Assembly: GCA_947646735.1 (NCBI GenBank)
Contig: CANTFK010000905.1
Location: 51,224-115,223, forward strand
Length of the DNA: 64,000 bases
Reading direction: 5' to 3'
Source: Peronospora farinosa
Lineage: Eukaryota > Oomycota > Peronosporomycetes > Peronosporales > Peronosporaceae
The notes under the pieces were generated by a model, which did not search any database, was not told the origin of the DNA, and saw only the letters and a program-made list of their open reading frames with translations. Shown piece after piece: positions 52,390 to 63,618 of the stretch. Numbering within the stretch: the first letter of the stretch is position 1; the number at the start of each line of letters is the position of its first letter. Both the position numbers and the translations under genes were made by a program.

Positions 52390-52888
52390 GTCGAAACCGT
52401 ACTATCTCGACCCCATTCCACAAACGCCTCTTACGCACCTTACACTGTCCACACTGTCCACACGCTCTAACTCGTTCCACGACAGAATGATTTCTACCCC
52501 AATGCACCCTCCAAGCCTTTCTGCAATTTGTTAACAGCTGCACGAAGTGATGAGTGATGGCGACCTGTTCGAGTGTAGTTGTCCCGACGATTATCGCTCG
52601 TCAAAGCATAAGATTTCATATTGAAAGGCGACCAACAGACGATCCGTCAGACTCACTCGCAGACTCACCCGATTTTGTGCTCCAGTCCGAGCTAGACCAA
52701 ACGTCAGATCAAAAGCTGAACCTTAACTAGCATTGGTGCTTGTGCGCAATGATAACATACAACAATCACATACGATTGTCAGCACATAGCGAAGACAAGC
52801 AATGGACGCGGCTCTCACTTAAGTAACCAACCGACAAAGCAAACGCAGCATAGTCCACAACATTGAAGCGGCGACGGCAAGAACAAGA

Positions 52889-52960
52889 AGCGCGGGACCG
52901 GGATTGAACCAGTGACCCTTCGAGCTGCAATCGAACGCTCTACCACTGAGCTACCCGCGC
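52889..52960 (-). tRNA. tRNA-Cys(GCA), copy 12
   Basis: Intact, 571 bp after copy 11. Confidence 0.95.
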
Positions 52961-53459
52961 GTCGAAACCGTACTATCTCGACCCCATTCCACAAACGCCT
53001 CTTACGCACCTTACACTGTCCACACTGTCCACACGCTCTAACTCGTTCCACGACAGAATGATTTCTACCCCAATGCACCCTCCAAGCCTTTCTGCAATTT
53101 GTTAACAGCTGCACGAAGTGATGAGTGATGGCGACCTGTTCGAGTGTAGTTGTCCCGACGATTATCGCTCGTCAAAGCATAAGATTTCATATTGAAAGGC
53201 GACCAACAGACGATCCGTCAGACTCACTCGCAGACTCACCCGATTTTGTGCTCCAGTCCGAGCTAGACCAAACGTCAGATCAAAAGCTGAACCTTAACTA
53301 GCATTGGTGCTTGTGCGCAATGATAACATACAACAATCACATACGATTGTCAGCACATAGCGAAGTCAAGCAATGGACGCGGCTCTCACTTAAGTAACCA
53401 ACCGACAAAGCAAACGCAGCATAGTCCACAACATTGAAGCGGCGACGGCAAGAACAAGA

Positions 53460-53531
53460 AGCGCGGGACCGGGATTGAACCAGTGACCCTTCGAGCTGCA
53501 ATCGAACGCTCTACCACTGAGCTACCCGCGC
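53460..53531 (-). tRNA. tRNA-Cys(GCA), copy 13
   Basis: Intact, 571 bp after copy 12. Confidence 0.95.
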
Positions 53532-54030
53532 GTCGAAACCGTACTATCTCGACCCCATTCCACAAACGCCTCTTACGCACCTTACACTGTCCACACTGTC
53601 CACACGCTCTAACTCGTTCCACGACAGAATGATTTCTACCCCAATGCACCCTCCAAGCCTTTCTGCAATTTGTTAACAGCTGCACGAAGTGATGAGTGAT
53701 GGCGACCTGTTCGAGTGTAGTTGTCCCGACGATTATCGCTCGTCAAAGCATAAGATTTCATATTGAAAGGCGACCAACAGACGATCCGTCAGACTCACTC
53801 GCAGACTCACCCGATTTTGTGCTCCAGTCCGAGCTAGACCAAACGTCAGATCAAAAGCTGAACCTTAACTAGCATTGGTGCTTGTGCGCAATGATAACAT
53901 ACAACAATCACATACGATTGTCAGCACATAGCGAAGTCAAGCAATGGACGCGGCTCTCACTTAAGTAACCAACCGACAAAGCAAACGCAGCATAGTCCAC
54001 AACATTGAAGCGGCGACGGCAAGAACAAGA

Positions 54031-54102
54031 AGCGCGGGACCGGGATTGAACCAGTGACCCTTCGAGCTGCAATCGAACGCTCTACCACTGAGCTACCCGC
54101 GC
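54031..54102 (-). tRNA. tRNA-Cys(GCA), copy 14
   Basis: Intact, 571 bp after copy 13. Confidence 0.95.
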
Positions 54103-54601
54103 GTCGAAACCGTACTATCTCGACCCCATTCCACAAACGCCTCTTACGCACCTTACACTGTCCACACTGTCCACACGCTCTAACTCGTTCCACGACAGAA
54201 TGATTTCTACCCCAATGCACCCTCCAAGCCTTTCTGCAATTTGTTAACAGCTGCACGAAGTGATGAGTGATGGCGACCTGTTCGAGTGTAGTTGTCCCGA
54301 CGATTATCGCTCGTCAAAGCATAAGATTTCATATTGAAAGGCGACCAACAGACGATCCGTCAGACTCACTCGCAGACTCACCCGATTTTGTGCTCCAGTC
54401 CGAGCTAGACCAAACGTCAGATCAAAAGCTGAACCTTAACTAGCATTGGTGCTTGTGCGCAATGATAACATACAACAATCACATACGATTGTCAGCACAT
54501 AGCGAAGTCAAGCAATGGACGCGGCTCTCACTTAAGTAACCAACCGACAAAGCAAACGCAGCATAGTCCACAACATTGAAGCGGCGACGGCAAGAACAAG
54601 A

Positions 54602-54673
54602 AGCGCGGGACCGGGATTGAACCAGTGACCCTTCGAGCTGCAATCGAACGCTCTACCACTGAGCTACCCGCGC
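54602..54673 (-). tRNA. tRNA-Cys(GCA), copy 15
   Basis: Intact, 571 bp after copy 14. Confidence 0.95.
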
Positions 54674-55172
54674 GTCGAAACCGTACTATCTCGACCCCAT
54701 TCCACAAACGCCTCTTACGCACCTTACACTGTCCACACTGTCCACACGCTCTAACTCGTTCCACGACAGAATGATTTCTACCCCAATGCACCCTCCAAGC
54801 CTTTCTGCAATTTGTTAACAGCTGCACGAAGTGATGAGTGATGGCGACCTGTTCGAGTGTAGTTGTCCCGACGATTATCGCTCGTCAAAGCATAAGATTT
54901 CATATTGAAAGGCGACCAACAGACGATCCGTCAGACTCACTCGCAGACTCACCCGATTTTGTGCTCCAGTCCGAGCTAGACCAAACGTCAGATCAAAAGC
55001 TGAACCTTAACTAGCATTGGTGCTTGTGCGCAATGATAACATACAACAATCACATACGATTGTCAGCACATAGCGAAGTCAAGCAATGGACGCGGCTCTC
55101 ACTTAAGTAACCAACCGACAAAGCAAACGCAGCATAGTCCACAACATTGAAGCGGCGACGGCAAGAACAAGA

Positions 55173-55244
55173 AGCGCGGGACCGGGATTGAACCAGTGAC
55201 CCTTCGAGCTGCAATCGAACGCTCTACCACTGAGCTACCCGCGC
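55173..55244 (-). tRNA. tRNA-Cys(GCA), copy 16
   Basis: Intact, 571 bp after copy 15. Confidence 0.95.
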
Positions 55245-55743
55245 GTCGAAACCGTACTATCTCGACCCCATTCCACAAACGCCTCTTACGCACCTTACAC
55301 TGTCCACACTGTCCACACGCTCTAACTCGTTCCACGACAGAATGATTTCTACCCCAATGCACCCTCCAAGCCTTTCTGCAATTTGTTAACAGCTGCACGA
55401 AGTGATGAGTGATGGCGACCTGTTCGAGTGTAGTTGTCCCGACGATTATCGCTCGTCAAAGCATAAGATTTCATATTGAAAGGCGACCAACAGACGATCC
55501 GTCAGACTCACTCGCAGACTCACCCGATTTTGTGCTCCAGTCCGAGCTAGACCAAACGTCAGATCAAAAGCTGAACCTTAACTAGCATTGGTGCTTGTGC
55601 GCAATGATAACATACAATAATCACATACGATTGTCAGCACATAGCGAAGTCAAGCAATGGACGCGGCTCTCACTTAAGTAACCAACTGACAAAGCAAACG
55701 CAGCATAGTTCACAACATTGACGCGGCGACGGCAAGAACAAGA

Positions 55744-55815
55744 AGCGCGGGACCGGGATTGAACCAGTGACCCTTCGAGCTGCAATCGAACGCTCTACCA
55801 CTGAGCTACCCGCGC
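55744..55815 (-). tRNA. tRNA-Cys(GCA), copy 17
   Basis: Intact; the flanking variant GTTCACAACATTGACGCGG matches copy 9. Confidence 0.95.
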
Positions 55816-56314
55816 GTCGAAACCGTACTATCTCGACCCCATTCCACAAACGCCTCTTACGCACCTTACACTGTCCACACTGTCCACACGCTCTAACTCG
55901 TTCCACGACAGAATGATTTCTACCCCAATGCACCCTCCAAGCCTTTCTGCAATTTGTTAACAGCTGCACGAAGTGATGAGTGATGGCGACCTGTTCGAGT
56001 GTAGTTGTCCCGACGATTATCGCTCGTCAAAGCATAAGATTTCATATTGAAAGGCGACCAACAGACGATCCGTCAGACTCACTCGCAGACTCACCCGATT
56101 TTGTGCTCCAGTCCGAGCTAGACCAAACGTCAGATCAAAAGCTGAACCTTAACTAGCATTGGTGCTTGTGCGCAATGATAACATACAATAATCACATACG
56201 ATTGTCAGCACATAGCGAAGACAAGCAATGGACGCGGCTCTCACTTAAGTAACCAACCGACAAAGCAAACGCAGCATAGTCCACAACATTGAAGCGGCGA
56301 CGGCAAGAACAAGA

Positions 56315-56386
56315 AGCGCGGGACCGGGATTGAACCAGTGACCCTTCGAGCTGCAATCGAACGCTCTACCACTGAGCTACCCGCGC
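56315..56386 (-). tRNA. tRNA-Cys(GCA), copy 18, abutted by LINE 3
   Basis: Intact from acceptor to discriminator; LINE 3 starts at the next base (56387), so its 5' leader is now the antisense of the LINE 5' end. Confidence 0.95.
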
Positions 56387-56484
56387 ACTTCTCAATTTGC
56401 CGGCTACCCCACAAGTCGACTCTTCAGAAGAACCCTCTCTCGCCCGCCGCTCCCGCCGCCCCCCTCTGTCCAAGCTTTTCCGCT

Positions 56485-59283
56485 ATGTTCGCTCCCACGA
56501 ATCCAACCTCGGCCACAGCTGCCAACCCAGCCAATGCCGCTCGTCATCATGGTTCCGGGAAAGAATCCAGTGAGAAGCCTGCCTCGTCTGTTCCCCCGTC
56601 GTCCTCAACCCATGGCTCTGACCAATCAGAAGCGTGGATTCGTGGAACGGGAGGGAACGGTTCGGTGTCGCAAGACTCTGAACCCACCCCAGGTTCAAGT
56701 GCAAGTTCAAGTTCAACGCGCGAAAATTTGGGATCTGGTTTTCAACCCACCCCAAGTTCAAGTTCAAGTCCAAGTGCAAGTGCAAGTGCAAGTGCAAGTG
56801 CAAGTCGACCAAAATTGGGATCCGGTTCCGAACCCACCCCAACTGCAAGTTCAACTTGCAAACATTTGGGAAGTGATTTCGAAACTGGAGAAAATTCCAG
56901 CTTCAACCCATCTTCGGAGGGACTTCCAGGACTGGATGAAGCGACCACCCCAGGTGGTACTTTAACCGAGAATCCGCCTGACACCACCACTGACGATGGG
57001 GATGTCGTCATGGTGGAAGGAGGTACTGTGGAAGCGCCAGCCGAAGACACACGTCCGACCATGGCCGAGCTGCTCCGGCAGCACGAACACCTCCGACGCG
57101 ACCGAGCTGTGATCGAAGCAGCCCGCAAGCGCGTCGAGACCCCGAAGCCTCTTGCTGTGGACATCGAGGCGATTGAGCGCCAGTATGCTGCTGGTCACGA
57201 CTGGTCGCTCATCGCTTCAAGAATGGAACAAGCGCGTCCCTATCAGCTACCGAGAGCCAAGTTTGACATGGTGATCGAGACTGGTAGAGCGCTTGCGAAG
57301 ACTTCCGTCCACAAGATACTGGCGTCGCTTGCCGGTCCGGATCATGGAAACAGTGAGCTCGAAGAGCTGTACAAGCAATTCGAGATTGGCCAGATTTCCA
57401 AGATGCCGGGAGGCAACTTGCGCGTCAAGGTCAAGTCGAAAGAAGCCTGTGTGCGCTTGGAGCGCACCAAGGTGAATATCCTTGGCGGTGTGTTCACCTT
57501 CAAGGAGTTCGACATCCTTGGCGACAAGTACTACTTGGATATTTCCAATGTAGACTGCGACATGGATACGGATATGATCCTGCACCGACTGTTCCTTCTT
57601 GGATGCAAGCCGGTATACGACACCTTCCGTGAAGTGAACATGCCGACTGGAGTCACGTCTGCGACATGGCGGGTGTACTTCCTGTCGAGATCGTGCCCTC
57701 CAGCTTTGATCATCAACAACTGTGTGTGTGATCAGCTGGTCTTCGACAACAAGCTTCATCCTGCTCACGGGAAAAATGCGCCGTTCAGCTCAGAGCGAAT
57801 GCCATTTGGCTATCGCTCGCACCACGGAATCGATCTGGGCACGCAAGATAGCGTCTTTCCGCCACCTGAGCCTGCGTCCGAGCCAGATCGCCAGCAGCAC
57901 CAACAACACCAGCAATACCAACAACCGAAGACGTACGCGCAAGCTGCGAATGCGAATGCGAATGCGAAGCCCAAGCCGATGCCCAAACAAACCTCGCTGC
58001 AGAGGGCAGTCGAGGACGCGAAAAAACGGGAAGGTCAGCTCCAGAAAGGAGCTCAGCATGGCAAGCCACCCGCTGCCAATCAGCTCACCAAGCTTCAAGG
58101 AAGCAACTCGGATGCGCTCTCGATCTCGACGTTCAACGGATCCAACGGCAAGATCACTCCCCCAGGGAGTCCGAAAGCTACAGCCAAGCCGAAGCTGTTG
58201 TTGACCACCGGAGCCAGCGATGGCTTCATCGATGCGTCCAACAAGAAGAAACGCGGCCGCAACGCGATCGACTTCTCCAACATGTTGGTGAAGCAGTCCA
58301 CGCAGCCCTTGAATGGCATCGCCACCTCCAACTACTTTCAAGCGCTCCAGTCGATGGAGGTCAAGTTCGAATCGAAGAACTTGACTGCTGACAAACAGTA
58401 TGGAGTCCGCTATCAGGTTGTCCCTGCGGATGTGAAGCGTCCCGACGAATTGAAGACCTCGACCGAGTCTGCTTTCTTCGTCGAGAAGCACCACACGAAG
58501 ATCAAGAAAGCAGCAAAGGCGTCGCCGGTCCTCGAAGTGACCGAGGCGATGATCAACGACGAGAACACGGCGCTTCTCAACACCCTCCCTGACTGTCTTG
58601 CGAAAGCGGACAAGAAGGTCGACGGCGTGTGCAAGCTGCTCGAGAACGCCACGAATCCTGACCACATCACGAAGAAAGCGGTCGAGTGTCCGCTCGCCTT
58701 CAACAGCGCATTGGCGTTGAAGATGGCTGGAAGCGGACACGAGATCGCAGAACTGGCGCAACTTCACGCGATCAACCGCGTGTTCTGTGCGACGCAGCCC
58801 AATGAAGACACCACGTTCAGCACGAAGTGGAAGAAGCTGATGGGATCGGCAGTTCCGTCGAAGCGTAGCGACATTTTCAAGACGTGTGCGAAGTGGTGGA
58901 CGTCGTCCGACTCGATCAAGGAGCTGTCTCGCTCGTCCAAGGCTTTGGGCATGTTCGAGCTCATGCTCATGTCGATCGCGCCGACGATCTTCAACAACGA
59001 CCACTGGATCCAGTACCTCACGGGTCAGCCCGTCGAGTGGATCCCAGCACACAACACGCGACTTCTCCACGTGAACACCCTCCTTCGTCTCTTGCGGTCC
59101 GAGCTCGGTGCGCACTGTATGCAGCAGTGGAGTGAAGTGCAGTGGCAAGGTCACCTTCTGGACGACCTCGAGTCGCTTCAGAAGCTTGACGGGTTCTACA
59201 AAGAAGACGCTTCGGTGTTGCAGCTTCAAGTCGTTGAAGGTGGAGTTGCGATGGTAGCGGGCGGATTGGCCACTCGTTGCTAA
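56485..59283 (+). CDS. LINE 3 ORF1 protein
   Basis: 932 codons. It corresponds base for base to LINE 1 ORF1, with one Gln-to-His change in the Gln-rich patch (codon at 57898-57900) among the differences seen. The ATG at 56485 is preferred over the upstream GTG inside the tRNA at 56338, because it matches the LINE 1 start. Confidence 0.86.
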   Translation: MFAPTNPTSATAANPANAARHHGSGKESSEKPASSVPPSSSTHGSDQSEAWIRGTGGNGSVSQDSEPTPGSSASSSSTRENLGSGFQPTPSSSSSPSASASASASASRPKLGSGSEPTPTASSTCKHLGSDFETGENSSFNPSSEGLPGLDEATTPGGTLTENPPDTTTDDGDVVMVEGGTVEAPAEDTRPTMAELLRQHEHLRRDRAVIEAARKRVETPKPLAVDIEAIERQYAAGHDWSLIASRMEQARPYQLPRAKFDMVIETGRALAKTSVHKILASLAGPDHGNSELEELYKQFEIGQISKMPGGNLRVKVKSKEACVRLERTKVNILGGVFTFKEFDILGDKYYLDISNVDCDMDTDMILHRLFLLGCKPVYDTFREVNMPTGVTSATWRVYFLSRSCPPALIINNCVCDQLVFDNKLHPAHGKNAPFSSERMPFGYRSHHGIDLGTQDSVFPPPEPASEPDRQQHQQHQQYQQPKTYAQAANANANAKPKPMPKQTSLQRAVEDAKKREGQLQKGAQHGKPPAANQLTKLQGSNSDALSISTFNGSNGKITPPGSPKATAKPKLLLTTGASDGFIDASNKKKRGRNAIDFSNMLVKQSTQPLNGIATSNYFQALQSMEVKFESKNLTADKQYGVRYQVVPADVKRPDELKTSTESAFFVEKHHTKIKKAAKASPVLEVTEAMINDENTALLNTLPDCLAKADKKVDGVCKLLENATNPDHITKKAVECPLAFNSALALKMAGSGHEIAELAQLHAINRVFCATQPNEDTTFSTKWKKLMGSAVPSKRSDIFKTCAKWWTSSDSIKELSRSSKALGMFELMLMSIAPTIFNNDHWIQYLTGQPVEWIPAHNTRLLHVNTLLRLLRSELGAHCMQQWSEVQWQGHLLDDLESLQKLDGFYKEDASVLQLQVVEGGVAMVAGGLATRC

Positions 59284-59332
59284 ACCTTCCTCGACGTCAC
59301 AACCGACGTGGAGCAACATCAGTGTTCTGACT

Positions 59333-62300
59333 GTGAACACTAATGGCATCAAGAAGAATGGCCACCTATTTATCGAGAGCATGCTCTCCAAGTACTCAAT
59401 GGCGTGCGTCCAAGAAACCAAGTTCGGCGACAGCACCCATCTTTCCAATTTCAAGTTCCACCTCGACTCGAGCTTCAAGCACAAGGTCTTCGTGGACGAC
59501 CCCAACTCACAGCTGCATCGACCCACGCGAGGACGGAGCAATGGAGTGTTGACTGTGCTCCGCTCTGACTTCCCTGGCTTCGACTCGGCTGTTGAATTTC
59601 CAAGTCTGTCGGTTCCCGGACGCTACCTCGTCGTGAAAGTAATGGTTGAGAGTGCTCCCATCTACATTCACAACGTGTATGCGCCTGTGGACCGCCAAGA
59701 AAAGCAACAATTCTTCTCGAGCTTGGCGACCGAGGAGTTCGAAGATCAAGCGACGCATTTTGTGTTGGGCGATCTCAACACTCCCCTGGACCCGAGACTT
59801 GATTCTTCCAACCCCGACTTGCGCTACGATCCCAGCCGGTCCAGTTGCCTCGAATGGTTGGCGAAGCTGGGTGTCGTCGATGCATGGCGGATCCACTTCG
59901 ACACCAAGCGTGTGTTCACTGGTCCTCTTCCTCGGAAGAATCGGCTGGACTACATCTTGCTGTCAGAGTCTTTCTACGACCGCTTCTACGACACCTCCAA
60001 GTACTTCCTGCCGATGCATGCTGGAGACCACCTTGCTCACAGTGTGAGTTTCAGGTCTGGCTCGCAGCTGCATGGACGAGGGTACTGGAAGTTCCCCCGC
60101 TATCTGCTGGAATACCCAGTGGTGGTGTCTGCGATCGAGAAAGAAGCCGAGCTGGTCCGAGACAAGCTACGCACCACGTCCAACCCAGGCAAGATCTGGG
60201 AGGAATGGAAGGCGAGCATCAAGACCCAACTCCAAGACGTGCAGAAGAAGCTCCGGATGCAAGACTCTCAAGCTGTCGAAGAAGCTCGCGTGCAGTTGGA
60301 TCAAGCTGCGGCAAGGTATCGCACAGCAGGAAGCGATTCGAATCGAGACCACTTCGACGAAGCCATGAGGAACTATAAGGAGACGGTCACGCGGACGAGC
60401 CAATACAACCAAGACACTGCATTCGACTTCCAAGCCGCCAACTCCGAGAAATCGACCAAGCACTTCTTCCGTCCGCTGGACACGAGCTTGAGACGAGTCT
60501 CGATCGAAGAGGTGATGACACCGGGTGGAAGTGTCTCGACGAACCCTCACGAGATCTCTCTCCGCTTCCTGGAGCACTGGGGGTCCGAGATGGGAGACCC
60601 CAACAGTCCGACAGGGAGAGCTCCTCCACCCGACGATGGCATGCAGCGCAAGCTTCTCGACTCGATTGTCTGCTTCGTCACGGAGACTGACCGTGCGATC
60701 TTGGACGCACCGGTCACTTCTTCGGACCTTGCGAGCGCGATCCGACACATGAAAGCGTCGTCAGCACCCGGCATGGACGGATTGACCGCTGGTTTCTACC
60801 AGGTGGCTCCGGACGTGTTCGGAGAGTGCTTGAGCATCGTGTTCAACGAACGTCTCAAGCGTGGCGTGCTGCTCCCGTCTCAGCGCAAGTCTGCAGTCGT
60901 GCTTCTGCACAAGAAGGGTTCGAGAGCAGAGCCTGGCAACTACCGACCCATCGCACTGGTGCAAGTCGATGTGAAGGTGCTGTCCAAGGCTCTGACGTAT
61001 CGACTCCAGCAAGTGATCGCCGACTTGATCCATCCCGACCAGAAGGGCTTCGTCAAGGGTCGCTCAATTCACCACCATGTGCGGTTCCTCGCGGACCTCC
61101 AAGACTTGACAACGAGTCGCGATGAAGAAGCGTACGCGATGTTCTTGGACTTCCAGAAGGCGTTCGATCGAGTGAACTGGGACTACATGTTCCGGCTGCT
61201 CGAGCGAATGAGGTTCGGTTCAGAGTTTGCTCAGTGGATCAAGCTGCTGTACACCGACCCTCAAGCGCATCTTCTCATCAACCAGAACATCCAGCCTGCG
61301 CTGTTTCCGACACGAGGAGTGAAGCAAGGCGATCCGTTGTCTGCGCTGCTCTTCGTCTTGACCATCGAGCCGCTCGGCAACATGCTGCGTGCGCACGAAG
61401 AGTACGGAGTGTGTCTGAATGCAGACCACACGACGACGAGCACGTTCTTCGCGGACGACTCAACTCTGCTTGCGAGCTCGATACCGAACTTGCAGGCGCA
61501 GCTTGACACCGTGGATGAGTACTGCAAAGGCTCTGGCGCGAAGCTCAATCTGTCCAAGTCGACGCTGCTAGCACTAAATCGGAACCAGACCTGCCCTTCG
61601 CTCCCCGGAGTGCAAGTGCTGGGTCGTGCGGAGACGGTGAAGTACCTTGGCATCCCGTTTGGGCAGTCGTCGGTGGATGACGACCTCGTGGAGTTCCTCG
61701 AGCAGCGCTTCTACGACGGCTTCAAGATGTGGTACCGGCGCGCAAGGACGCTTCGTGGGCGACTTCTGGTCGCTCAAACGATGGTGCTCTCCCGCTTGTG
61801 GCACTACACACAACATGTGTCAATCCCAGCAACAGTCGTGAAGCGATGGCAGTCGATGCTGAATCGGTTCGTGCTGAGTCGAAAGCACGACCGAGACGCG
61901 TCGTACATCCAGCTGATCCCAAGCGAGTTCCTGTATCAGCGACGGAGTGAAGGTGGTTTGGGAATCCCAAGCCTGGAAGCACATCTCAAGCGCCAGCGTC
62001 TTCAGCTGCTTCTGCAGTTCATACGGGCTGCGAGAGTGACGGAAGCGCGGAACTGGACGACAGCGAGCTGTGAGTTGCTCCAACTGGTTCTTCCTCGCAC
62101 CGGTGGCTACAACGCACTCGACTTCCTCGTGGTCTCTCCACTCCGACATGGCGACATGATCAAGTGGAGACTGACTTCAACCTGGTGGAGAGCGACGTGG
62201 ACGTGGTGGTACAAGATCCGGTGGGAAGTCACGTGGCAAGACCTTCCTTTTGAGGAGCGCGCTTGGTACGGTCTCCGACAGCCGATCTGGTTCCATTCGG

Positions 62301-63412
62301 ATGCAGAGCTTCATTTCGAGCAGACTCCGCGGACTCACACCTGCGTGGCGCATCGGCGGTGCATTGGGATGGTGGTCGAGCCACAGCGGAGTTTCCGGCT
62401 GCACGTGTCACGAGTCTTTGGTGTGCGGTCGCTCGTTGACTTCATGCGTGAAAGCTGTGCTTGGCCGTCGCAGCAAGATTTCGTCCAGCGCCACCTTGAC
62501 TTCACGCTTGCATCTGTCTCCCCTGGACAACAGGCAAAGTGGCTGCGAGTGTTGTACAAGGAAGCGACTCAGATCGTCGAGCGACTTGGCGCGACGCAGC
62601 TTGTTCTGCAGGCTTCGAGCAGTGCACGGCGACTTCTTCCCCATCTGGGTTGCAATAGCGACGCGAAGGTGTGCTTGATCCCAGCGATCCCGAGATCTGC
62701 GCTGCTGCGTGTGGTGTGGACGCCAAAACCACCGACGAAGCCACATCCGATGACTGTGCACTCGCAGCGAGTTGGCGACGAGCAGATCAAAGCGTACGTC
62801 AAGTTCAGCAAGCACCTGCGCAAGATCCTGCTCCCTGTGTTCGAAGATCTGCAGTTCCGCCTCGCGTTTCGACTCCTACCGGTTCGATCGCGGTTCTGGT
62901 TCCTGCAGCAGTCGAACCCACGCATCATATACTGCATCCGAGACAGGTGCGACGCAGTCGAGACAGAGCAGCACTTGTTCTTCGAATGTTCACTCGCGAC
63001 AAGACTGTGGGAACACTTTGGGAACATCATGGCGCCGTTCGTCCGATCTCAACTGACATGGGTCATGATAGCGACAGCAAGGAAACCAGTCGTGCGAGAC
63101 GAATGGAAGGAGTGTGAAGACATCATCGGAGATGTATGGCACACGCTCCGCACGGTGACACTCCACTTCATCTGGTCCGACCGCAATCGGTGTCTGTTCG
63201 ACGGAAGACAGCCCACACCGACGACATCAGCAACGATGGTCATCTTCACCACAGCCAGCGCGCACTTTCGGCACAACCTGAGGAGGCGCTACGATGACGA
63301 TGAGAGCGCATCACTGGAGAAGGCGCTTATCAAGATGAGGAAGTATCCGCCTTTTGGAGATTTTGCAACGGCGCACCCCGCCATGTTCCCAGTCCGTCAC
63401 CTCCAACAGTAG
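59333..63412 (+). CDS. LINE 3 ORF2: endonuclease-reverse transcriptase
   Basis: 1,360 codons counted from GTG at 59333, and the frame is open from 59258 without ATG. It has the same motifs as LINE 1 ORF2, with an Ala-to-Thr change encoded at 63152 (HTLRTVTLHF). Intact endonuclease, RT and Cys/His motifs suggest a competent enzyme. Confidence 0.93.
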   Translation: MNTNGIKKNGHLFIESMLSKYSMACVQETKFGDSTHLSNFKFHLDSSFKHKVFVDDPNSQLHRPTRGRSNGVLTVLRSDFPGFDSAVEFPSLSVPGRYLVVKVMVESAPIYIHNVYAPVDRQEKQQFFSSLATEEFEDQATHFVLGDLNTPLDPRLDSSNPDLRYDPSRSSCLEWLAKLGVVDAWRIHFDTKRVFTGPLPRKNRLDYILLSESFYDRFYDTSKYFLPMHAGDHLAHSVSFRSGSQLHGRGYWKFPRYLLEYPVVVSAIEKEAELVRDKLRTTSNPGKIWEEWKASIKTQLQDVQKKLRMQDSQAVEEARVQLDQAAARYRTAGSDSNRDHFDEAMRNYKETVTRTSQYNQDTAFDFQAANSEKSTKHFFRPLDTSLRRVSIEEVMTPGGSVSTNPHEISLRFLEHWGSEMGDPNSPTGRAPPPDDGMQRKLLDSIVCFVTETDRAILDAPVTSSDLASAIRHMKASSAPGMDGLTAGFYQVAPDVFGECLSIVFNERLKRGVLLPSQRKSAVVLLHKKGSRAEPGNYRPIALVQVDVKVLSKALTYRLQQVIADLIHPDQKGFVKGRSIHHHVRFLADLQDLTTSRDEEAYAMFLDFQKAFDRVNWDYMFRLLERMRFGSEFAQWIKLLYTDPQAHLLINQNIQPALFPTRGVKQGDPLSALLFVLTIEPLGNMLRAHEEYGVCLNADHTTTSTFFADDSTLLASSIPNLQAQLDTVDEYCKGSGAKLNLSKSTLLALNRNQTCPSLPGVQVLGRAETVKYLGIPFGQSSVDDDLVEFLEQRFYDGFKMWYRRARTLRGRLLVAQTMVLSRLWHYTQHVSIPATVVKRWQSMLNRFVLSRKHDRDASYIQLIPSEFLYQRRSEGGLGIPSLEAHLKRQRLQLLLQFIRAARVTEARNWTTASCELLQLVLPRTGGYNALDFLVVSPLRHGDMIKWRLTSTWWRATWTWWYKIRWEVTWQDLPFEERAWYGLRQPIWFHSDAELHFEQTPRTHTCVAHRRCIGMVVEPQRSFRLHVSRVFGVRSLVDFMRESCAWPSQQDFVQRHLDFTLASVSPGQQAKWLRVLYKEATQIVERLGATQLVLQASSSARRLLPHLGCNSDAKVCLIPAIPRSALLRVVWTPKPPTKPHPMTVHSQRVGDEQIKAYVKFSKHLRKILLPVFEDLQFRLAFRLLPVRSRFWFLQQSNPRIIYCIRDRCDAVETEQHLFFECSLATRLWEHFGNIMAPFVRSQLTWVMIATARKPVVRDEWKECEDIIGDVWHTLRTVTLHFIWSDRNRCLFDGRQPTPTTSATMVIFTTASAHFRHNLRRRYDDDESASLEKALIKMRKYPPFGDFATAHPAMFPVRHLQQ

Positions 63413-63618
63413 CCACTGCTCCTGCGTCTATTCACACACATCGGAATCATCCACACTCGCACATCACGCAAGAAACAACTTGCACGCTATTCCCAAGAAA
63501 CATGAAACATAGCAACTGTACAGTATATTTATTAGAAAAACAGCAGTAGTTTCTATACATAGCTAGGTAGATTGAGTAGTCACTTCGTCTAAATTCTAGT
63601 AATATAGACAACCTTTCA

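Larger units (their letters stand above)
48100..56386. repeat. tRNA-Cys tandem array, central segment (571-bp units)
   Basis: Fourteen tRNA copies at 571-bp spacing, with one 572-bp step (an extra C near 51877) and one step lengthened by exactly 292 bp, the SINE 2 length plus a 16-bp duplicate. Units are almost identical; scattered variants (ACAATAATCAC/ACAACAATCAC, GAAGACAAGC/GAAGTCAAGC, GACGCGGCG/GAAGCGGCG) recur in non-adjacent units, a sign of gene conversion or unequal crossing-over. TGTCCACACTGTCCACAC is an internal short direct repeat in each unit. Confidence 0.96.
56387..63618 (+). mobile_element. LINE 3: full-length, near-identical to LINE 1
   Basis: 7,232 bp, exactly the length of LINE 1 (constant offset of 23,121 bp from end to end). 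By spot comparison I see only four substitutions, two of them changing an amino acid. The left flank is an intact tRNA-Cys unit, whereas LINE 1 is preceded by SINE 1, so the two copies are separate insertions or products of array recombination. The right flank is the 16-bp duplicate and normal spacer. Confidence 0.95.

Noticed and set aside
31366..56386. CRISPR-like array
   Set aside because: The repeat is 571 bp, contains a tRNA gene and lacks short repeat/variable spacer alternation; the surroundings are eukaryotic.
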